From Pirellulales bacterium (GTDB lineage Bacteria > Planctomycetota > Planctomycetia > Pirellulales > Thermoguttaceae), in assembly GCA_020846145.1 (NCBI GenBank), contig JADLEL010000007.1:41319-105318 (forward strand): a stretch of 64,000 nt of DNA, in the 5' to 3' direction. Both the position numbers and the translations under genes were made by a program. Below are positions 25,638 to 34,853 of the stretch, in pieces (positions within the stretch are counted from its first letter, which is position 1; every line of letters starts with the position of its first letter). The notes beneath the pieces were generated by a model, which did not search any database, had not been told where the DNA came from, and saw only the letters and a program-made list of their open reading frames with translations.

Positions 25638-28600
25638 TTACGGTTTCGCGATTTCGACGACGAACTCCCCGGTGAGCCGGTCGCCGTTTTTAATGACGAC
25701 TTGGCCCAGCGGGCAGCGGGAAAGCACGTGGAGCAGGACGCCCTTTTCGGCCAGGCAGGCGCGAACGTGGGCGTCGGCGTTGGCGCGGACCGTTACTCCG
25801 TTTCCGTCGCTCGCGCGAAGAGATGCCTCGTAAACGTTGAACTTGATCGAGCGGAAATCGGCGGTGCCCAACTCGGTCTGGTCCTGGCTCCACGGCCAGG
25901 AAGGTTTTACGTTTTCCGGATCGGTCCCGCGCTTCCCGGCGCGCAGGGCCTTGGCCGTTCCCACGGTGCGGCAGATTGAATCTTCGGGGAAAATATCCCA
26001 CTCGGACCACCGCCGCCAAGCGTGTTCATCGCATGCCGATTTCAACTCGAAGCGGATGCCGGCCTCGCGGGTGTTCATCTCCTTACCGGAATACGTGTAA
26101 TCGTAGCTGACCTTGCCAATGCCGTTCTTGTCGAGCAGCCAAGCGGTCGTTCCGGCGAAACGGTCGAAGCGTTCGCGGACCTTGATTTGTAAACCTTCGG
26201 ATCGCGCTTGCACGGAAACTTCATCCACCGCGCGGGTCTTGGCGTCGGGGAAAACAGCGTAAGGCTCGGCGTCCGGGCCGGCCAAGTCGCCGAAGTCGTA
26301 GCGGGTAACGTGCAGCGTGGGGAATTTGACGAGCGGCGAACGATGCCGCGGATCGGCGGCGTTGAAATCGCCCGACGTTTTATTGAAGACCAATGCAAAG
26401 CCGTTGCCTTCGATGAGCGCGGTCTTCCCGTCGTCCGCGATTTGCGGAGCGCCCGCGTTCGGCGCGGACAGCGGTTTCTCGGTTCTCGATCCGAGTTGGA
26501 TTGACGCCACGTTGATCAGTTCGCCCTTCGCATCGGTCGCGCGGACGATGAGCTTGGTTCCTTCCGGCGTGCCTTGCGGAATGGGGATTTCGATTTTTCC
26601 TTCTTGGCCGGGAGCCAGCGCCGGCTTCAATTCGCCCTTTTTTCCGCCGATTTCCCAGGTCCAGGAAAGCTCGCCGAAATCGGTGAACGAATAGCGGTTT
26701 TCCACCGGAACGGATACCGAAGCCTGCCCGGCGGAATAATCGACGCTCCGCTTTTGGAACCACACGGGCGAGAAGACCATTTTCGCCAGCCACCATTCGG
26801 GCTTGGGCCGCCGCCAGGCGTCGATCAGTCCCCAGAAGCCGTGGTGCCAGGCGTAGCCGGCGTGCGTGCCGTCGGCGAAATAGAACGCATCGTCGAAGGC
26901 CGCGAACATCGCCCCGCCCATCACCCGCTCGGAATGAACGATGTGGCTCCACGTTCCCGGCGGCGTGCAAGGCTTCGTGAAGGGTTTGGTGAAACTTTCG
27001 GCGCATTCGCGCGCGAAGGCCGAATCGGGATCGCTATGGCCGAAACCGTAAAATTCGCGCAGGCCGGGATTGATCCGCACGTCGGTCTGCTCGTGGCAAA
27101 CGGGAAAAAAGTACTCGCCGAGCACGATCGGACGCGGATCGCCTTTCGCTTGCTCATCGTAGGGCATCGGCGGATAGTGCAGATTTTTCAGCTCGACGAA
27201 GGGCCGGGCTTCATACTCGTTGAAGGTAGTCGGTCGGGTCGGGTCCAATTCTTTGGCCATGCGATGGGAGCTTTTGAAGAACTCGTTGGGCTGCGATTCG
27301 TTCGCCAACGACCAGTGCGTTACGCTCGGATGCGAATGGTAGTAATCGATCATCGCCGAGGTCGGCACGAGGATTTTTCGAAGATGCTCGGCGTCGTTGA
27401 ACCGGCGCACCCAGCAAAAGGGCGCTTCCACTTCCATGTACATGCCGATTTTGTCGGCCGCTTCGATCAGTTCGATCGTCGGCGGATAGTGACAGGTGCG
27501 GATATAATTCAGATTGGCCGATTTCAGCAGGCGCACGTCCTCTTCGGCGTGCCGCGCGGTTCCGGCCCGGCCCGCCAGCGGATCGACCTCGTGGCGGCCC
27601 GCCCCGGCCAGTTTGACCGCGACGCCGTTGACGAGGAACCGGCTGCCGCGGACTTCGATCTTTCGGAAGCCCACGTTGCGCTCGATCCGTTCGAGCAGTT
27701 TGCCGTTTTGCTTCAGTTCCAAGGCCAATCTATAGAGGTGCGGCTTCTCGGCGCTCCATTTCAAGGGATTGACGACGTGCGTGGTGATTTCCTTCGCCGT
27801 TTCGCCCGATTCCAGGAAGTCCAGCTTTACGCTCGCGACCGAATGCCGCACGGTCTGGCCGGCGGCGTCTTGAAGCGCGATATCCAAGGTGAGGCCCTCG
27901 GCTTTGCTTTGTTGGGGATTGTCGAGCGTTACGCCCAGTTTCAAGTCGGCGTCGCGATAGTTTTCGTCGAGATCGGTTGCCAAATGCAGGCTGCCGATCT
28001 GGATTGCCGGCAGTGCGAAGACGCTTACCGAACGGTCGATGCCGCCCAAGCCGTGGAAGGCGTAGCCGCTGGAATGGGAGAGCATTTCGGAGACCGTATC
28101 GACCTTCATTTCCAGGTCGAGGCGGTTTGTTTCGCCGATTCGCGCCTGCTTGGTGATCTCCCATTCGACGGGCGTGAAAAGGTTCTCGCTGTAACCCAGC
28201 GGTTGACCGTTGAGCCGATAGTGCGTGCCGGCGTGAATGGCGTTGAAGCGCAGGAAAATGCGGCTGCCGGCCCATTGCTTCGGGATCGAGAACTCCTTGG
28301 CCATGGCAACCGTCCGATCTTGGGGGAGATCGTAGCCTTGCTGCTTCCATTGGCCGGGGACTTCGATGTCCTTCCACTCCGCGTCGTCGAGCGGTTTCGA
28401 TTGCGGTTTTTCCGCGGGCGCGGGATGGATTTTCCACGTGCCGTCCAACGAAATCCTGAATTCTTCCAGCCCGGCCACCTGGGAAGGCAGCGGCCGATAG
28501 CGGATCGGCTCGAAAAGCTGAGAGGCGGGCAATTCGCGGATCGCAGTAAGGTTATCGAGTGCGGCCCTGATTCGTAAATCGCTCTTGGAAGGCAAGCTCT

Positions 28601-29375
28601 TCAATAAGTTTTTCGGGATAATGAACGATCCATCGACGCCGCTTTTCGCCGTGGCCGACGGTTTGTCATTTTCTCGTTGTAAAATCTCTACGACTGCCCC
28701 GGCGACCGGCTCGTAGGTCATGTCGAGAACTTTTCCGCTCAGATCGGGAAACGAACCGGCCACGTCGGAAATTCGCAAGGCATTCTCCTTGGCGGGGGCA
28801 TTGGCCCAAAGCTCGACGATCGATGCCGTGGCGTTCGGGCCATTATGCTGGCGGAACTCGAGGGCCATTTTGCCGGACTTCGTTGCCGAATCGGGCACGC
28901 GAACGATCACCCGAACGGCCTTTGCCGAAGGCAAGGCGAATGGCTCGTGCAATTGTACGCCGTTGGCCCAGAGACTCTGGACCCGCTTGTAAACGTGGTC
29001 GTTGGCATAAGTTACGGCCAGCACGTAGGAAAGCTTGGGATCGAGATCGGCATAGAGCATTTCGACCTTTTTATTGTTGAAGACCGCGGAACGCGCTTTC
29101 AATTTTGCATCGGTGTCGCTTAAGGCGAACGTGAAAAAGTAGCTGTCTTTCATCTGCACGTGAGGCTGACGCTCGGCCACTCCGCAATCGTCGTAGGCGT
29201 GCAGATGGTAACCTTGGGGCACGGCATCGAGTACGTGAGATCCCTTCGCTTTCGTTTGCGTCTCGAGGGACTTGTCCTGAGCGGCGGCAGTCCCGTTTTT
29301 CGGCGTCTCGGCCCGGCCAATCGTCGCCGCCAGGAATAATAAGGTAAAAGAGATCGTAGTCAGCAGCTTCGTCAT
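25638..29375 (-). CDS. Giant secreted GH2-family glycoside hydrolase (beta-galactosidase-like)
   Basis: A 1245-residue enzyme starting at 29375 after GGAGAGACGATC. Order: signal peptide (MTKLLTTISFTLLFLAATIG), an N-terminal about 300-residue region with a possible carbohydrate-binding and a carboxypeptidase-regulatory-like beta domain (DLSGKVLDMTYEPVAGAVV), then the GH2 sugar-binding domain (SLDGTWKIHP...VPGQWKQQGYD), immunoglobulin-like domain, the TIM barrel and C-terminal beta domains. The acid/base Glu693 lies in WSLANESQPNEF and the nucleophile Glu754 in PIVLGEYFFPV. It is divergent from an SSS symporter with LacI-type operators between them. The exact sugar is unknown; beta-galactoside or beta-glucuronide-type linkages are possible. 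Confidence 0.88.
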   Translation of the reverse strand: MTKLLTTISFTLLFLAATIGRAETPKNGTAAAQDKSLETQTKAKGSHVLDAVPQGYHLHAYDDCGVAERQPHVQMKDSYFFTFALSDTDAKLKARSAVFNNKKVEMLYADLDPKLSYVLAVTYANDHVYKRVQSLWANGVQLHEPFALPSAKAVRVIVRVPDSATKSGKMALEFRQHNGPNATASIVELWANAPAKENALRISDVAGSFPDLSGKVLDMTYEPVAGAVVEILQRENDKPSATAKSGVDGSFIIPKNLLKSLPSKSDLRIRAALDNLTAIRELPASQLFEPIRYRPLPSQVAGLEEFRISLDGTWKIHPAPAEKPQSKPLDDAEWKDIEVPGQWKQQGYDLPQDRTVAMAKEFSIPKQWAGSRIFLRFNAIHAGTHYRLNGQPLGYSENLFTPVEWEITKQARIGETNRLDLEMKVDTVSEMLSHSSGYAFHGLGGIDRSVSVFALPAIQIGSLHLATDLDENYRDADLKLGVTLDNPQQSKAEGLTLDIALQDAAGQTVRHSVASVKLDFLESGETAKEITTHVVNPLKWSAEKPHLYRLALELKQNGKLLERIERNVGFRKIEVRGSRFLVNGVAVKLAGAGRHEVDPLAGRAGTARHAEEDVRLLKSANLNYIRTCHYPPTIELIEAADKIGMYMEVEAPFCWVRRFNDAEHLRKILVPTSAMIDYYHSHPSVTHWSLANESQPNEFFKSSHRMAKELDPTRPTTFNEYEARPFVELKNLHYPPMPYDEQAKGDPRPIVLGEYFFPVCHEQTDVRINPGLREFYGFGHSDPDSAFARECAESFTKPFTKPCTPPGTWSHIVHSERVMGGAMFAAFDDAFYFADGTHAGYAWHHGFWGLIDAWRRPKPEWWLAKMVFSPVWFQKRSVDYSAGQASVSVPVENRYSFTDFGELSWTWEIGGKKGELKPALAPGQEGKIEIPIPQGTPEGTKLIVRATDAKGELINVASIQLGSRTEKPLSAPNAGAPQIADDGKTALIEGNGFALVFNKTSGDFNAADPRHRSPLVKFPTLHVTRYDFGDLAGPDAEPYAVFPDAKTRAVDEVSVQARSEGLQIKVRERFDRFAGTTAWLLDKNGIGKVSYDYTYSGKEMNTREAGIRFELKSACDEHAWRRWSEWDIFPEDSICRTVGTAKALRAGKRGTDPENVKPSWPWSQDQTELGTADFRSIKFNVYEASLRASDGNGVTVRANADAHVRACLAEKGVLLHVLSRCPLGQVVIKNGDRLTGEFVVEIAKP

Positions 29376-29470
29376 GATCGTCTCTCCTGAATTGAATAAA
29401 AATGTGTTTTGATCGGTCCGGGGAAAGCATCGCTACGAGCAATACATCAAGGAACGGAATTATGCAAATG

Positions 29471-29486
29471 ATGCAAGCGGTTGCAT
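29471..29486. promoter_or_regulatory. LacI-family operator-like palindrome 1
   Basis: ATGCAAGCGGTTGCAT: 7 of 8 positions in each half are complementary around a central CG, the LacI-family pattern. It is about 85-100 bp upstream of the GH2 start. Confidence 0.7.
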
Positions 29487-29551
29487 TGACAATTGGACAT
29501 TCGGAAGTAATTTCTGCGTGATTTCTCAATCATAACGCATTTTAAGAACGG

Positions 29552-29567
29552 ATGCAACTGGTTGCAT
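29552..29567. promoter_or_regulatory. LacI-family operator-like palindrome 2
   Basis: ATGCAACTGGTTGCAT shares both half-sites with the palindrome 81 bp away (29471-29486). Two operators with this spacing could support DNA looping or control of both divergent promoters. Confidence 0.7.
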
Positions 29568-29962
29568 TTCATTTTTTATTTCAGCCGCGGACAAACCCGA
29601 CAACCCATCCCTGACGCAAACATAGTTGACGGAATCGCTTTTGATTCTGCGAAGACTGAAATTACGGCTGACGATACTTGATGGAAATCAAACCGTTGTT
29701 CCTGCCCGATGCAGTATTTTTTCCTTCCATAGAGGCTGCAAAGTTCCCCCTCCCTGTTGTTGGCGAGTGGATGGGAAACTGCGGGCCCCTGAGATCATGC
29801 CCTTGGGGTGTTGGTGGACTTGGCGAGTTGCGATGTTATACTGGTTGTTCCGATGAACGCGGGGATCAGCCCAATCACTATATGCAGCCCAGGAATCACA
29901 GTTCCGGATTCTGAGAGTCGAGGACCGCGAGTTCCGTGCGTTCCGAATCCGGCGGAATCATC

Positions 29963-31666
29963 ATGTACAATGCTTTCGATCTGGTCTTTTTTTTGGGCAC
30001 GCTTTTGGCGGTGCTGGTAATAGGATTCCTGAGCGGCCGCAACCAAGAACAGTCGGTGAGCGGTTATTTCCGCGGAGGAAACCGCTTGCCGTGGTACGCC
30101 ATCGGATTTTCGATCGTGGCGGCGGGCATCAGTTCCGAGCAGTTCGTGGGCGAAATGGGTTACGCCTACAAGCTGGGCATGCCGGTGGTCAACTGGGAAT
30201 GGCTCATCTTTCCCGCGCTCTCGGTGCTGTTGTGGATTTTTGTTCCCCTCTATATTCGCAACGGCATCTCGACCATGCCCGAATACTTGGAACGCCGCTT
30301 CGGCCGTTCCACCCGCACGCTCTACGCCTACCTGACGGTGGCCAGTTACGTATTCGTGAATTTCGCGTTGGTGTTTTACACGGGCGGTTTCGCGCTGGAA
30401 AAGATTTGGGGCATCGAGCGGATTTGGGCGGTGTGGCTGCTGGCCGTATTCACGGGACTCTACACGGTGTACGGCGGACTGTCGGCCGTGGCCTGGACGA
30501 GTTCGTTGCAATGCATTTTGCTGATGGGCGGAGGCCTGTATGTGTTCTTCGCCGGCATGTCTTACATCCACTGGGATTTTCACGCCATTTTCGAAGGCGG
30601 TCAAAGGGCAAAGCTGATGATGCCTGCCGACCATGCGGAAATCCCCTGGACGGCCTTGGTGATCCTCGCGCTCTCGACGAACGTCTGGTACTACGCGACG
30701 AACCAATACATCAATCAGCGCTGTCTGGCGGCGCGCAATGAATGGCACGCCAAAATGGGAGTATTGTTGACCGGCGGATTGCAAGTCATCATGCCGCTGG
30801 TAACTTGTTTTCCGGCGATGATCTATCACGTTTACAATCCTCATTTGAAGGATTTCAACGCCGCTTATCCCGAATTGGTGAAAGCATTCGTGCCCACTGG
30901 CTTGAGGGGGCTGGTGGCGGCCGCGATCGTGGGCGCGATCATGTCCACGATCTCCGGGCTGGTGAACTCCACTTCGACGCTCGTCACTCTGGACATCATT
31001 CAACCCGGTTTCGGGAGCAATTGGTCCGAGAAAAAATTAGTCCGCATCGGCCGCTGGTCGGGAGCGATCGCCCTGTTGATCGGCGCCGCTCTCGCGCCGA
31101 TCGTCATGCGCTGGGAGAGTATTTACCGCTACGCCCAGGATATTTGGGCACCCATGGCCGCGCCCGTGACGGTCGTTTTCCTCGCGGCCGCGTTGTGGGA
31201 ATCCGCCCACCGCCGCGGCGCCATCGCCTGCATTTGGCTGGCGATCGCGACCGTCCCCTTCATATTGGTCAAATCGATATTGAACGACTACGGCATCCGA
31301 TTTTTGCCTGCGAACTTGGAAAATCCGTTGGTCATGGCGGGCACGGTCAGCTTGATCTCCTGGGCCTTCATGGGCGTCTTGAGCGAGCCCTGGCCGCTTG
31401 CGAAAAGACTGGCTTTGCTCATCCCCTTGGGGGTGGTCTATATTTGGACCGCCGCGGTCAGCCCCGTCGCGATGGCGTTTTCGGTGTTGATCGTTTTCCT
31501 GTCCGGCATCGGCATTCCCTTAATGGCGAGGTCCAAGGCGCTCGACGGAATGTGGGACCGGTCGATGTTATCGACTTCCGACAAGGTTCCTTGGTATGCG
31601 AGCTTGTTTTTTTGGTGGCTGTTGTTCGTAGTAACTTTGATCGGTCTCTACATTTATTTTTGGTGA
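29963..31666 (+). CDS. Sodium:solute symporter (SSS family), sugar-type
   Basis: A 567-residue inner-membrane protein with about 14 hydrophobic helices. SSS features: SGYFRGGNRLPWYAIGFSIVAAGISSEQFVGEMGYAY in TM1-2, YVFVNFALVFYTGGFALEKIWG, YTVYGGLSAVAWTSSLQCILLMGGG and the LSTNVWYYATNQYINQRCLAARN block that resembles SGLT-type sugar carriers. The start at 29963 (MYNAFDLVFFLG) is preferred over a GTG at 29936 since the extra nine residues have no membrane character. It is divergent from GH2 with shared operators, so it probably imports the released sugar with sodium. Confidence 0.93.
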   Translation: MYNAFDLVFFLGTLLAVLVIGFLSGRNQEQSVSGYFRGGNRLPWYAIGFSIVAAGISSEQFVGEMGYAYKLGMPVVNWEWLIFPALSVLLWIFVPLYIRNGISTMPEYLERRFGRSTRTLYAYLTVASYVFVNFALVFYTGGFALEKIWGIERIWAVWLLAVFTGLYTVYGGLSAVAWTSSLQCILLMGGGLYVFFAGMSYIHWDFHAIFEGGQRAKLMMPADHAEIPWTALVILALSTNVWYYATNQYINQRCLAARNEWHAKMGVLLTGGLQVIMPLVTCFPAMIYHVYNPHLKDFNAAYPELVKAFVPTGLRGLVAAAIVGAIMSTISGLVNSTSTLVTLDIIQPGFGSNWSEKKLVRIGRWSGAIALLIGAALAPIVMRWESIYRYAQDIWAPMAAPVTVVFLAAALWESAHRRGAIACIWLAIATVPFILVKSILNDYGIRFLPANLENPLVMAGTVSLISWAFMGVLSEPWPLAKRLALLIPLGVVYIWTAAVSPVAMAFSVLIVFLSGIGIPLMARSKALDGMWDRSMLSTSDKVPWYASLFFWWLLFVVTLIGLYIYFW

Positions 31667-31670
31667 TAGG

Positions 31671-31752
31671 TAGGGTGGGTCGAGCGAAGCGCGGACCCGC
31701 CTTCGTTTATTATCTACAAACCGGCGGGTCTGCGCTTCGCTTGATCCACCCT
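31671..31752. repeat. Palindromic repeat after the symporter gene
   Basis: The left arm GGGTGGGTCGAGCGAAGCG and its continuation GGACCCGCC pair with the right arm GGCGGGTCTGCGCTTCGC...CCACCC. The loop is about 20 bp. It lies between two co-directional genes and could act as a transcription attenuator, but no run of T follows. Confidence 0.75.
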
Positions 31753-31799
31753 TCGTTTTAATCAAATTACGGAAGCGAAAAACGAAAGGCAAAACGGCG

Positions 31800-33218
31800 A
31801 TGCAACTTTCACGGTTGGCGGTGCTCTCCCAAGCGGAAATCGAGGCGATTCACGAAGCAACGCTCGATATTCTCTCGAATTGCGGGGTGAAGCTCCTGCA
31901 TCCTCCCATGCTGGCGTTTCTCAAGGAAAAAGGGCTGGCCGTGGACGAACAGGCCGGGCTCGTGCGATTCTCCCGCGGCTGCTTGGAAGACGCCTTGAGT
32001 ACGGTGCCCGCACAGTTCGAAGTCTTCGACCGCGCGGGAAAATTCGCCTTCGTCCTGGGAGATCGGCAACCGAAGATCGCGGCCGGGCACAACGCGGTGT
32101 TCTGGGTGGATAGCAAGACGGGCCAAACGCGGCCTTCCACAGTGGCCGACGTCGAGCTTTTCGCGCGCATCTGCCAGGAACTCAAGCACATCGACATGAT
32201 CGGCATTCCCGTCATGCCGCAAGACGGGTCGAATCCGCAGGCTTCGCTCTTATACGGCGTGCGGGCGGTCGTCGAAAACAGCAGCAAGCCCATTTTCTTC
32301 TCCACCGACAACGCCAAAGTCAATCGCGCCTGCATCGAGTTGGCGCGAACCGCTTTTTCCGGCGATTTGAGCCGTCAGGTTTACGGCATCAGCCAGCTTT
32401 CCTCCACCAGTCCCCTGTTCTGGGAGCGCGGCGTGCTCGAAGCCATCATGGACACCGTGCCGACGGGCGTTCCCCTGGCGATCTTGCCCGAACCGATCGC
32501 CGGCTTTACCGCGCCTTACACCTTGGCCGGCTTGGTAACGATGAATAATGCCGAGTGCTTGTCAGGAATGGCGATGATCCAGCTTCTCCGCCCCGGCGCG
32601 AAGTTTTTGTACGCCAATTCCTGGACGACCTTCGACATGCGCTCGGCGGCGGCCTTGGTGGGTTCCGTGGAGACGACGATCTGCCGCATCGCCGGCGCGC
32701 AGCTCGCGCATTTCTACAAGCTCCCCTGCCACACCACCGCGCCCAACTCCGATAATCACGCCCACGACGAGCAGAATGCCTGGGAAAAAACCTTCAGCCA
32801 GTTTTGCTCGATCGCCGCGGGGAACGACCTGATCGTCAATTGCGGCATGTTCGCCACGGGCATGACCTGCAGCCACGAGCAATTGCTGATGGACGAGGAA
32901 ATTTCCGCCCTCTCGCGAAGGATCGTCGCCGGAATGAAAGTTTCCGCCGACGATATCGCCGCCGATCTGATCAAGCGCGTCGGGCCGCACGGCGAATCGT
33001 ATTTGACGGCCGACCATACCTTACAGCGGCTTCGCTCCGACGAATTCGTTCCGTCGGCCCTGTCGGTGCGCGGCCCGCGGGCGGTCTGGGAATCGCAGGG
33101 CGCGCGCGACACTTACCAACTCGCCCGAGAAAAAGTGAAAAAATACGAAAAGCAGCCTGTTCGCGGCCTGCCCGAAAATATTCGAACAAAATTGGCGGAA
33201 ATCATCGCGCAGTTCTAA
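31800..33218 (+). CDS. Trimethylamine/glycine-betaine-type methyltransferase, MttB superfamily (non-pyrrolysine)
   Basis: A 472-residue corrinoid-type methyltransferase homologue: N-terminal EAIHEATLDILSNCGVKLLHPPMLAFLKEKG, then AGHNAVFWVDSKTGQTRPSTVADVELFARICQEL and NNAECLSGMAMIQLLRPGAKFLY, all MttB-family motifs. There is no in-frame TAG, so it is of the non-pyrrolysine MtgB-like class, whose studied members demethylate quaternary amines or related substrates and pass the methyl group to a corrinoid protein. No corrinoid protein gene is adjacent. Its neighbours are a sugar symporter and glycosidases, so a methylated substrate linked to glycan use is possible (inference). Confidence 0.88.
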   Translation: MQLSRLAVLSQAEIEAIHEATLDILSNCGVKLLHPPMLAFLKEKGLAVDEQAGLVRFSRGCLEDALSTVPAQFEVFDRAGKFAFVLGDRQPKIAAGHNAVFWVDSKTGQTRPSTVADVELFARICQELKHIDMIGIPVMPQDGSNPQASLLYGVRAVVENSSKPIFFSTDNAKVNRACIELARTAFSGDLSRQVYGISQLSSTSPLFWERGVLEAIMDTVPTGVPLAILPEPIAGFTAPYTLAGLVTMNNAECLSGMAMIQLLRPGAKFLYANSWTTFDMRSAAALVGSVETTICRIAGAQLAHFYKLPCHTTAPNSDNHAHDEQNAWEKTFSQFCSIAAGNDLIVNCGMFATGMTCSHEQLLMDEEISALSRRIVAGMKVSADDIAADLIKRVGPHGESYLTADHTLQRLRSDEFVPSALSVRGPRAVWESQGARDTYQLAREKVKKYEKQPVRGLPENIRTKLAEIIAQF

Positions 33219-33311
33219 TTTGCGTCGATATTTTTTCCCCGGACTGTAAACTCCGCTACGGGGATTTACTCCGAAGCAGCGATGAATGAGAGCAAAATAA
33301 GACTTTTCCTC

Positions 33312-34853
33312 TTACTTCTCGAACACCTCCGTCACCGGGACGATGGTTAAGTTCTCGGCCTCAATCGAAAGCGGATATTTTTCGATTTCTTCGTCTTCTT
33401 TCAAAAGTGATTTCGGCTTGGGCGCGGGATACGCATAGGGGCTGGGCGAATTGTTGACCAAGGCTTCTTTGAGGGCCTTGGCATTCTCGGTAACGATCAC
33501 GATCTGCAGATTCTCGCATTGCCAGTATTTTTTGATCGCGGCGTTCACCTCGTCGAGCGTAACATCGTTCAGCCTATTGGCGAACAACTCCAAATGGCTG
33601 CCGTCGATGCCGTAGAAGCGGTCGTCCAGGGCGTAAGCCAAGCGAACCATGGTCGTTGGGGCGTAGTGCAAAATGTAACTTTGCAAAAACTTCCGCGTGG
33701 CGAGAAACTGCTGTTCGGTCAGGCCGCTATCGACCACCCGTTTGAACTCGCGGAGCGCCGCGCGGAGCGCGAAATGCCTGGCCGCGTGCGGCACGGGCCG
33801 AATCCACATCTCGAAAATCTGCTGCCGGCGGGCGACGTTCGCCGGCGGCATCTGCAGCGCGCCGCCGTTTGGGAAATTCTCGATGTACGTATAATCGCCG
33901 TAATTCAAGCCCCGCGCTTCGCGGAGCGCCTGGTACAAATGACTGCTCGAATTGCGATGTTCGCCGAGCCAGGAGTTCGCCACGGCCAGGGCGTACCAAT
34001 CTTTCGCGCCGCGATGAGCTCCGATGGGAAATCCGAGGCTGATGGCCGTCGATTCGCATTTTTTTTCGATGATTTTGACGTGGATGCCGTGAATTTTGGG
34101 CTGCGGTGGCAGGATTAACATTCCACTTGGTGGTCTATGAGGTAATGAGGCTAGTAAAGTGCGCAATTGCTCGACCAACTCAGGCGAATAGTCACCGCCG
34201 ATGCCGATGACGAGATTCTCTAGCGTATAGTGGCCGCGATAAAAAGCTCGGATGTTACCGAGGTCTATACTTTTTACGCTGGCTATGGTGCCTTCCGGCA
34301 AATGTCCATAGTTCGTATGTGCGAAAATGGTGTTGTATAGCTCGGCTTTGGCCAATTCTTCGTCGCTCGAATAGCGGAGCGTGTTTTCCAAGTGGTTGAG
34401 CGTGCTGCTTTTGATGCGGTCGAGGTCTTCCTGCTTGAAGGCCGGCTCCAAAACGGCCTGCATGAGCAGGGGGACGTACTCTTTGAGATTATCCTTATGG
34501 ATGCGGCCGGAAATGACGGTCATCTCGACGCCGACCGACGAGCTGTAGCCGGCGGCCATCGGCGAAAGCTTGTCGAGAATCTGCTCGTAGGTATTCCGTT
34601 TGGTGGAAGCCTCGGTGAGCATCGCGGCCGTAAGGGCGGCCAATCCCTCCTTGCCCGGCGGATCGTTCTGCGAACCGACTTTGAACCATAGCCGAAAACA
34701 AACCGTCGGGTCTTTCGCGGCGGGCAAGGCGATGACTTGCGATGCGGGAATCATCTTAAGCGGCTCAGCGGTTTGCGCAAAAGCGGCCGTGAGGAGAAGG
34801 AAGGCGATTGCAAATCGGCAATTGCAAATTTGAAATTTGAAATCTGTGATCAT
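33312..34853 (-). CDS. M16-family peptidase-like protein lacking the zinc motif
   Basis: A 513-residue secreted or periplasmic protein with the M16 fold (DPTVCFRLWFKVGSQNDPPGKEGLAALTAAML; LENLVIGIGGDYSPELVEQL; LGFPIGAHRGAKDWYALAVAN). Where active M16 enzymes have HxxEH, this protein has GKEGLAALT, so it is probably non-catalytic. Its start overlaps the end of the upstream active M16 gene by 4 bp (ATGA), fitting an active/inactive partner complex. The first about 15 codons (ITDFKFQICNCRFAIA) are encoded by a heptamer array of AAATTTG type that forms the front of the signal peptide. Confidence 0.88.
   Translation of the reverse strand: MITDFKFQICNCRFAIAFLLLTAAFAQTAEPLKMIPASQVIALPAAKDPTVCFRLWFKVGSQNDPPGKEGLAALTAAMLTEASTKRNTYEQILDKLSPMAAGYSSSVGVEMTVISGRIHKDNLKEYVPLLMQAVLEPAFKQEDLDRIKSSTLNHLENTLRYSSDEELAKAELYNTIFAHTNYGHLPEGTIASVKSIDLGNIRAFYRGHYTLENLVIGIGGDYSPELVEQLRTLLASLPHRPPSGMLILPPQPKIHGIHVKIIEKKCESTAISLGFPIGAHRGAKDWYALAVANSWLGEHRNSSSHLYQALREARGLNYGDYTYIENFPNGGALQMPPANVARRQQIFEMWIRPVPHAARHFALRAALREFKRVVDSGLTEQQFLATRKFLQSYILHYAPTTMVRLAYALDDRFYGIDGSHLELFANRLNDVTLDEVNAAIKKYWQCENLQIVIVTENAKALKEALVNNSPSPYAYPAPKPKSLLKEDEEIEKYPLSIEAENLTIVPVTEVFEK
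34808..34850. repeat. Heptamer array forming the signal-peptide start of an M16 gene
   Basis: Units such as GCAAATC, GCAAATT, TGAAATT and TGAAATC are spaced 7 bp apart. The array covers the start of the inactive M16 gene (minus strand) and the junction with the upstream gene. Confidence 0.65.

Larger units (their letters stand above)
29376..29962. other. Divergent regulatory region between GH2 and symporter genes
   Basis: This 587-bp region has no convincing gene; two + strand frames (29626-29856, 29678-29914) lack coding character. It is more AT-rich than its surroundings at 29376-29640 and contains two LacI-type palindromes (listed separately), placed to control one or both flanking genes. 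Confidence 0.7.

Noticed and set aside
26574..28577. + strand ORF of 667 codons
   Set aside because: Antisense to the GH2 gene; no recognisable motif.
29626..29914. Two short ORFs upstream of the symporter
   Set aside because: No ribosome-binding site, no biased composition and no motif; the region looks regulatory.
31800..33218. Pyrrolysine-containing MttB
   Set aside because: The frame has no internal TAG, so it is the non-pyrrolysine class.
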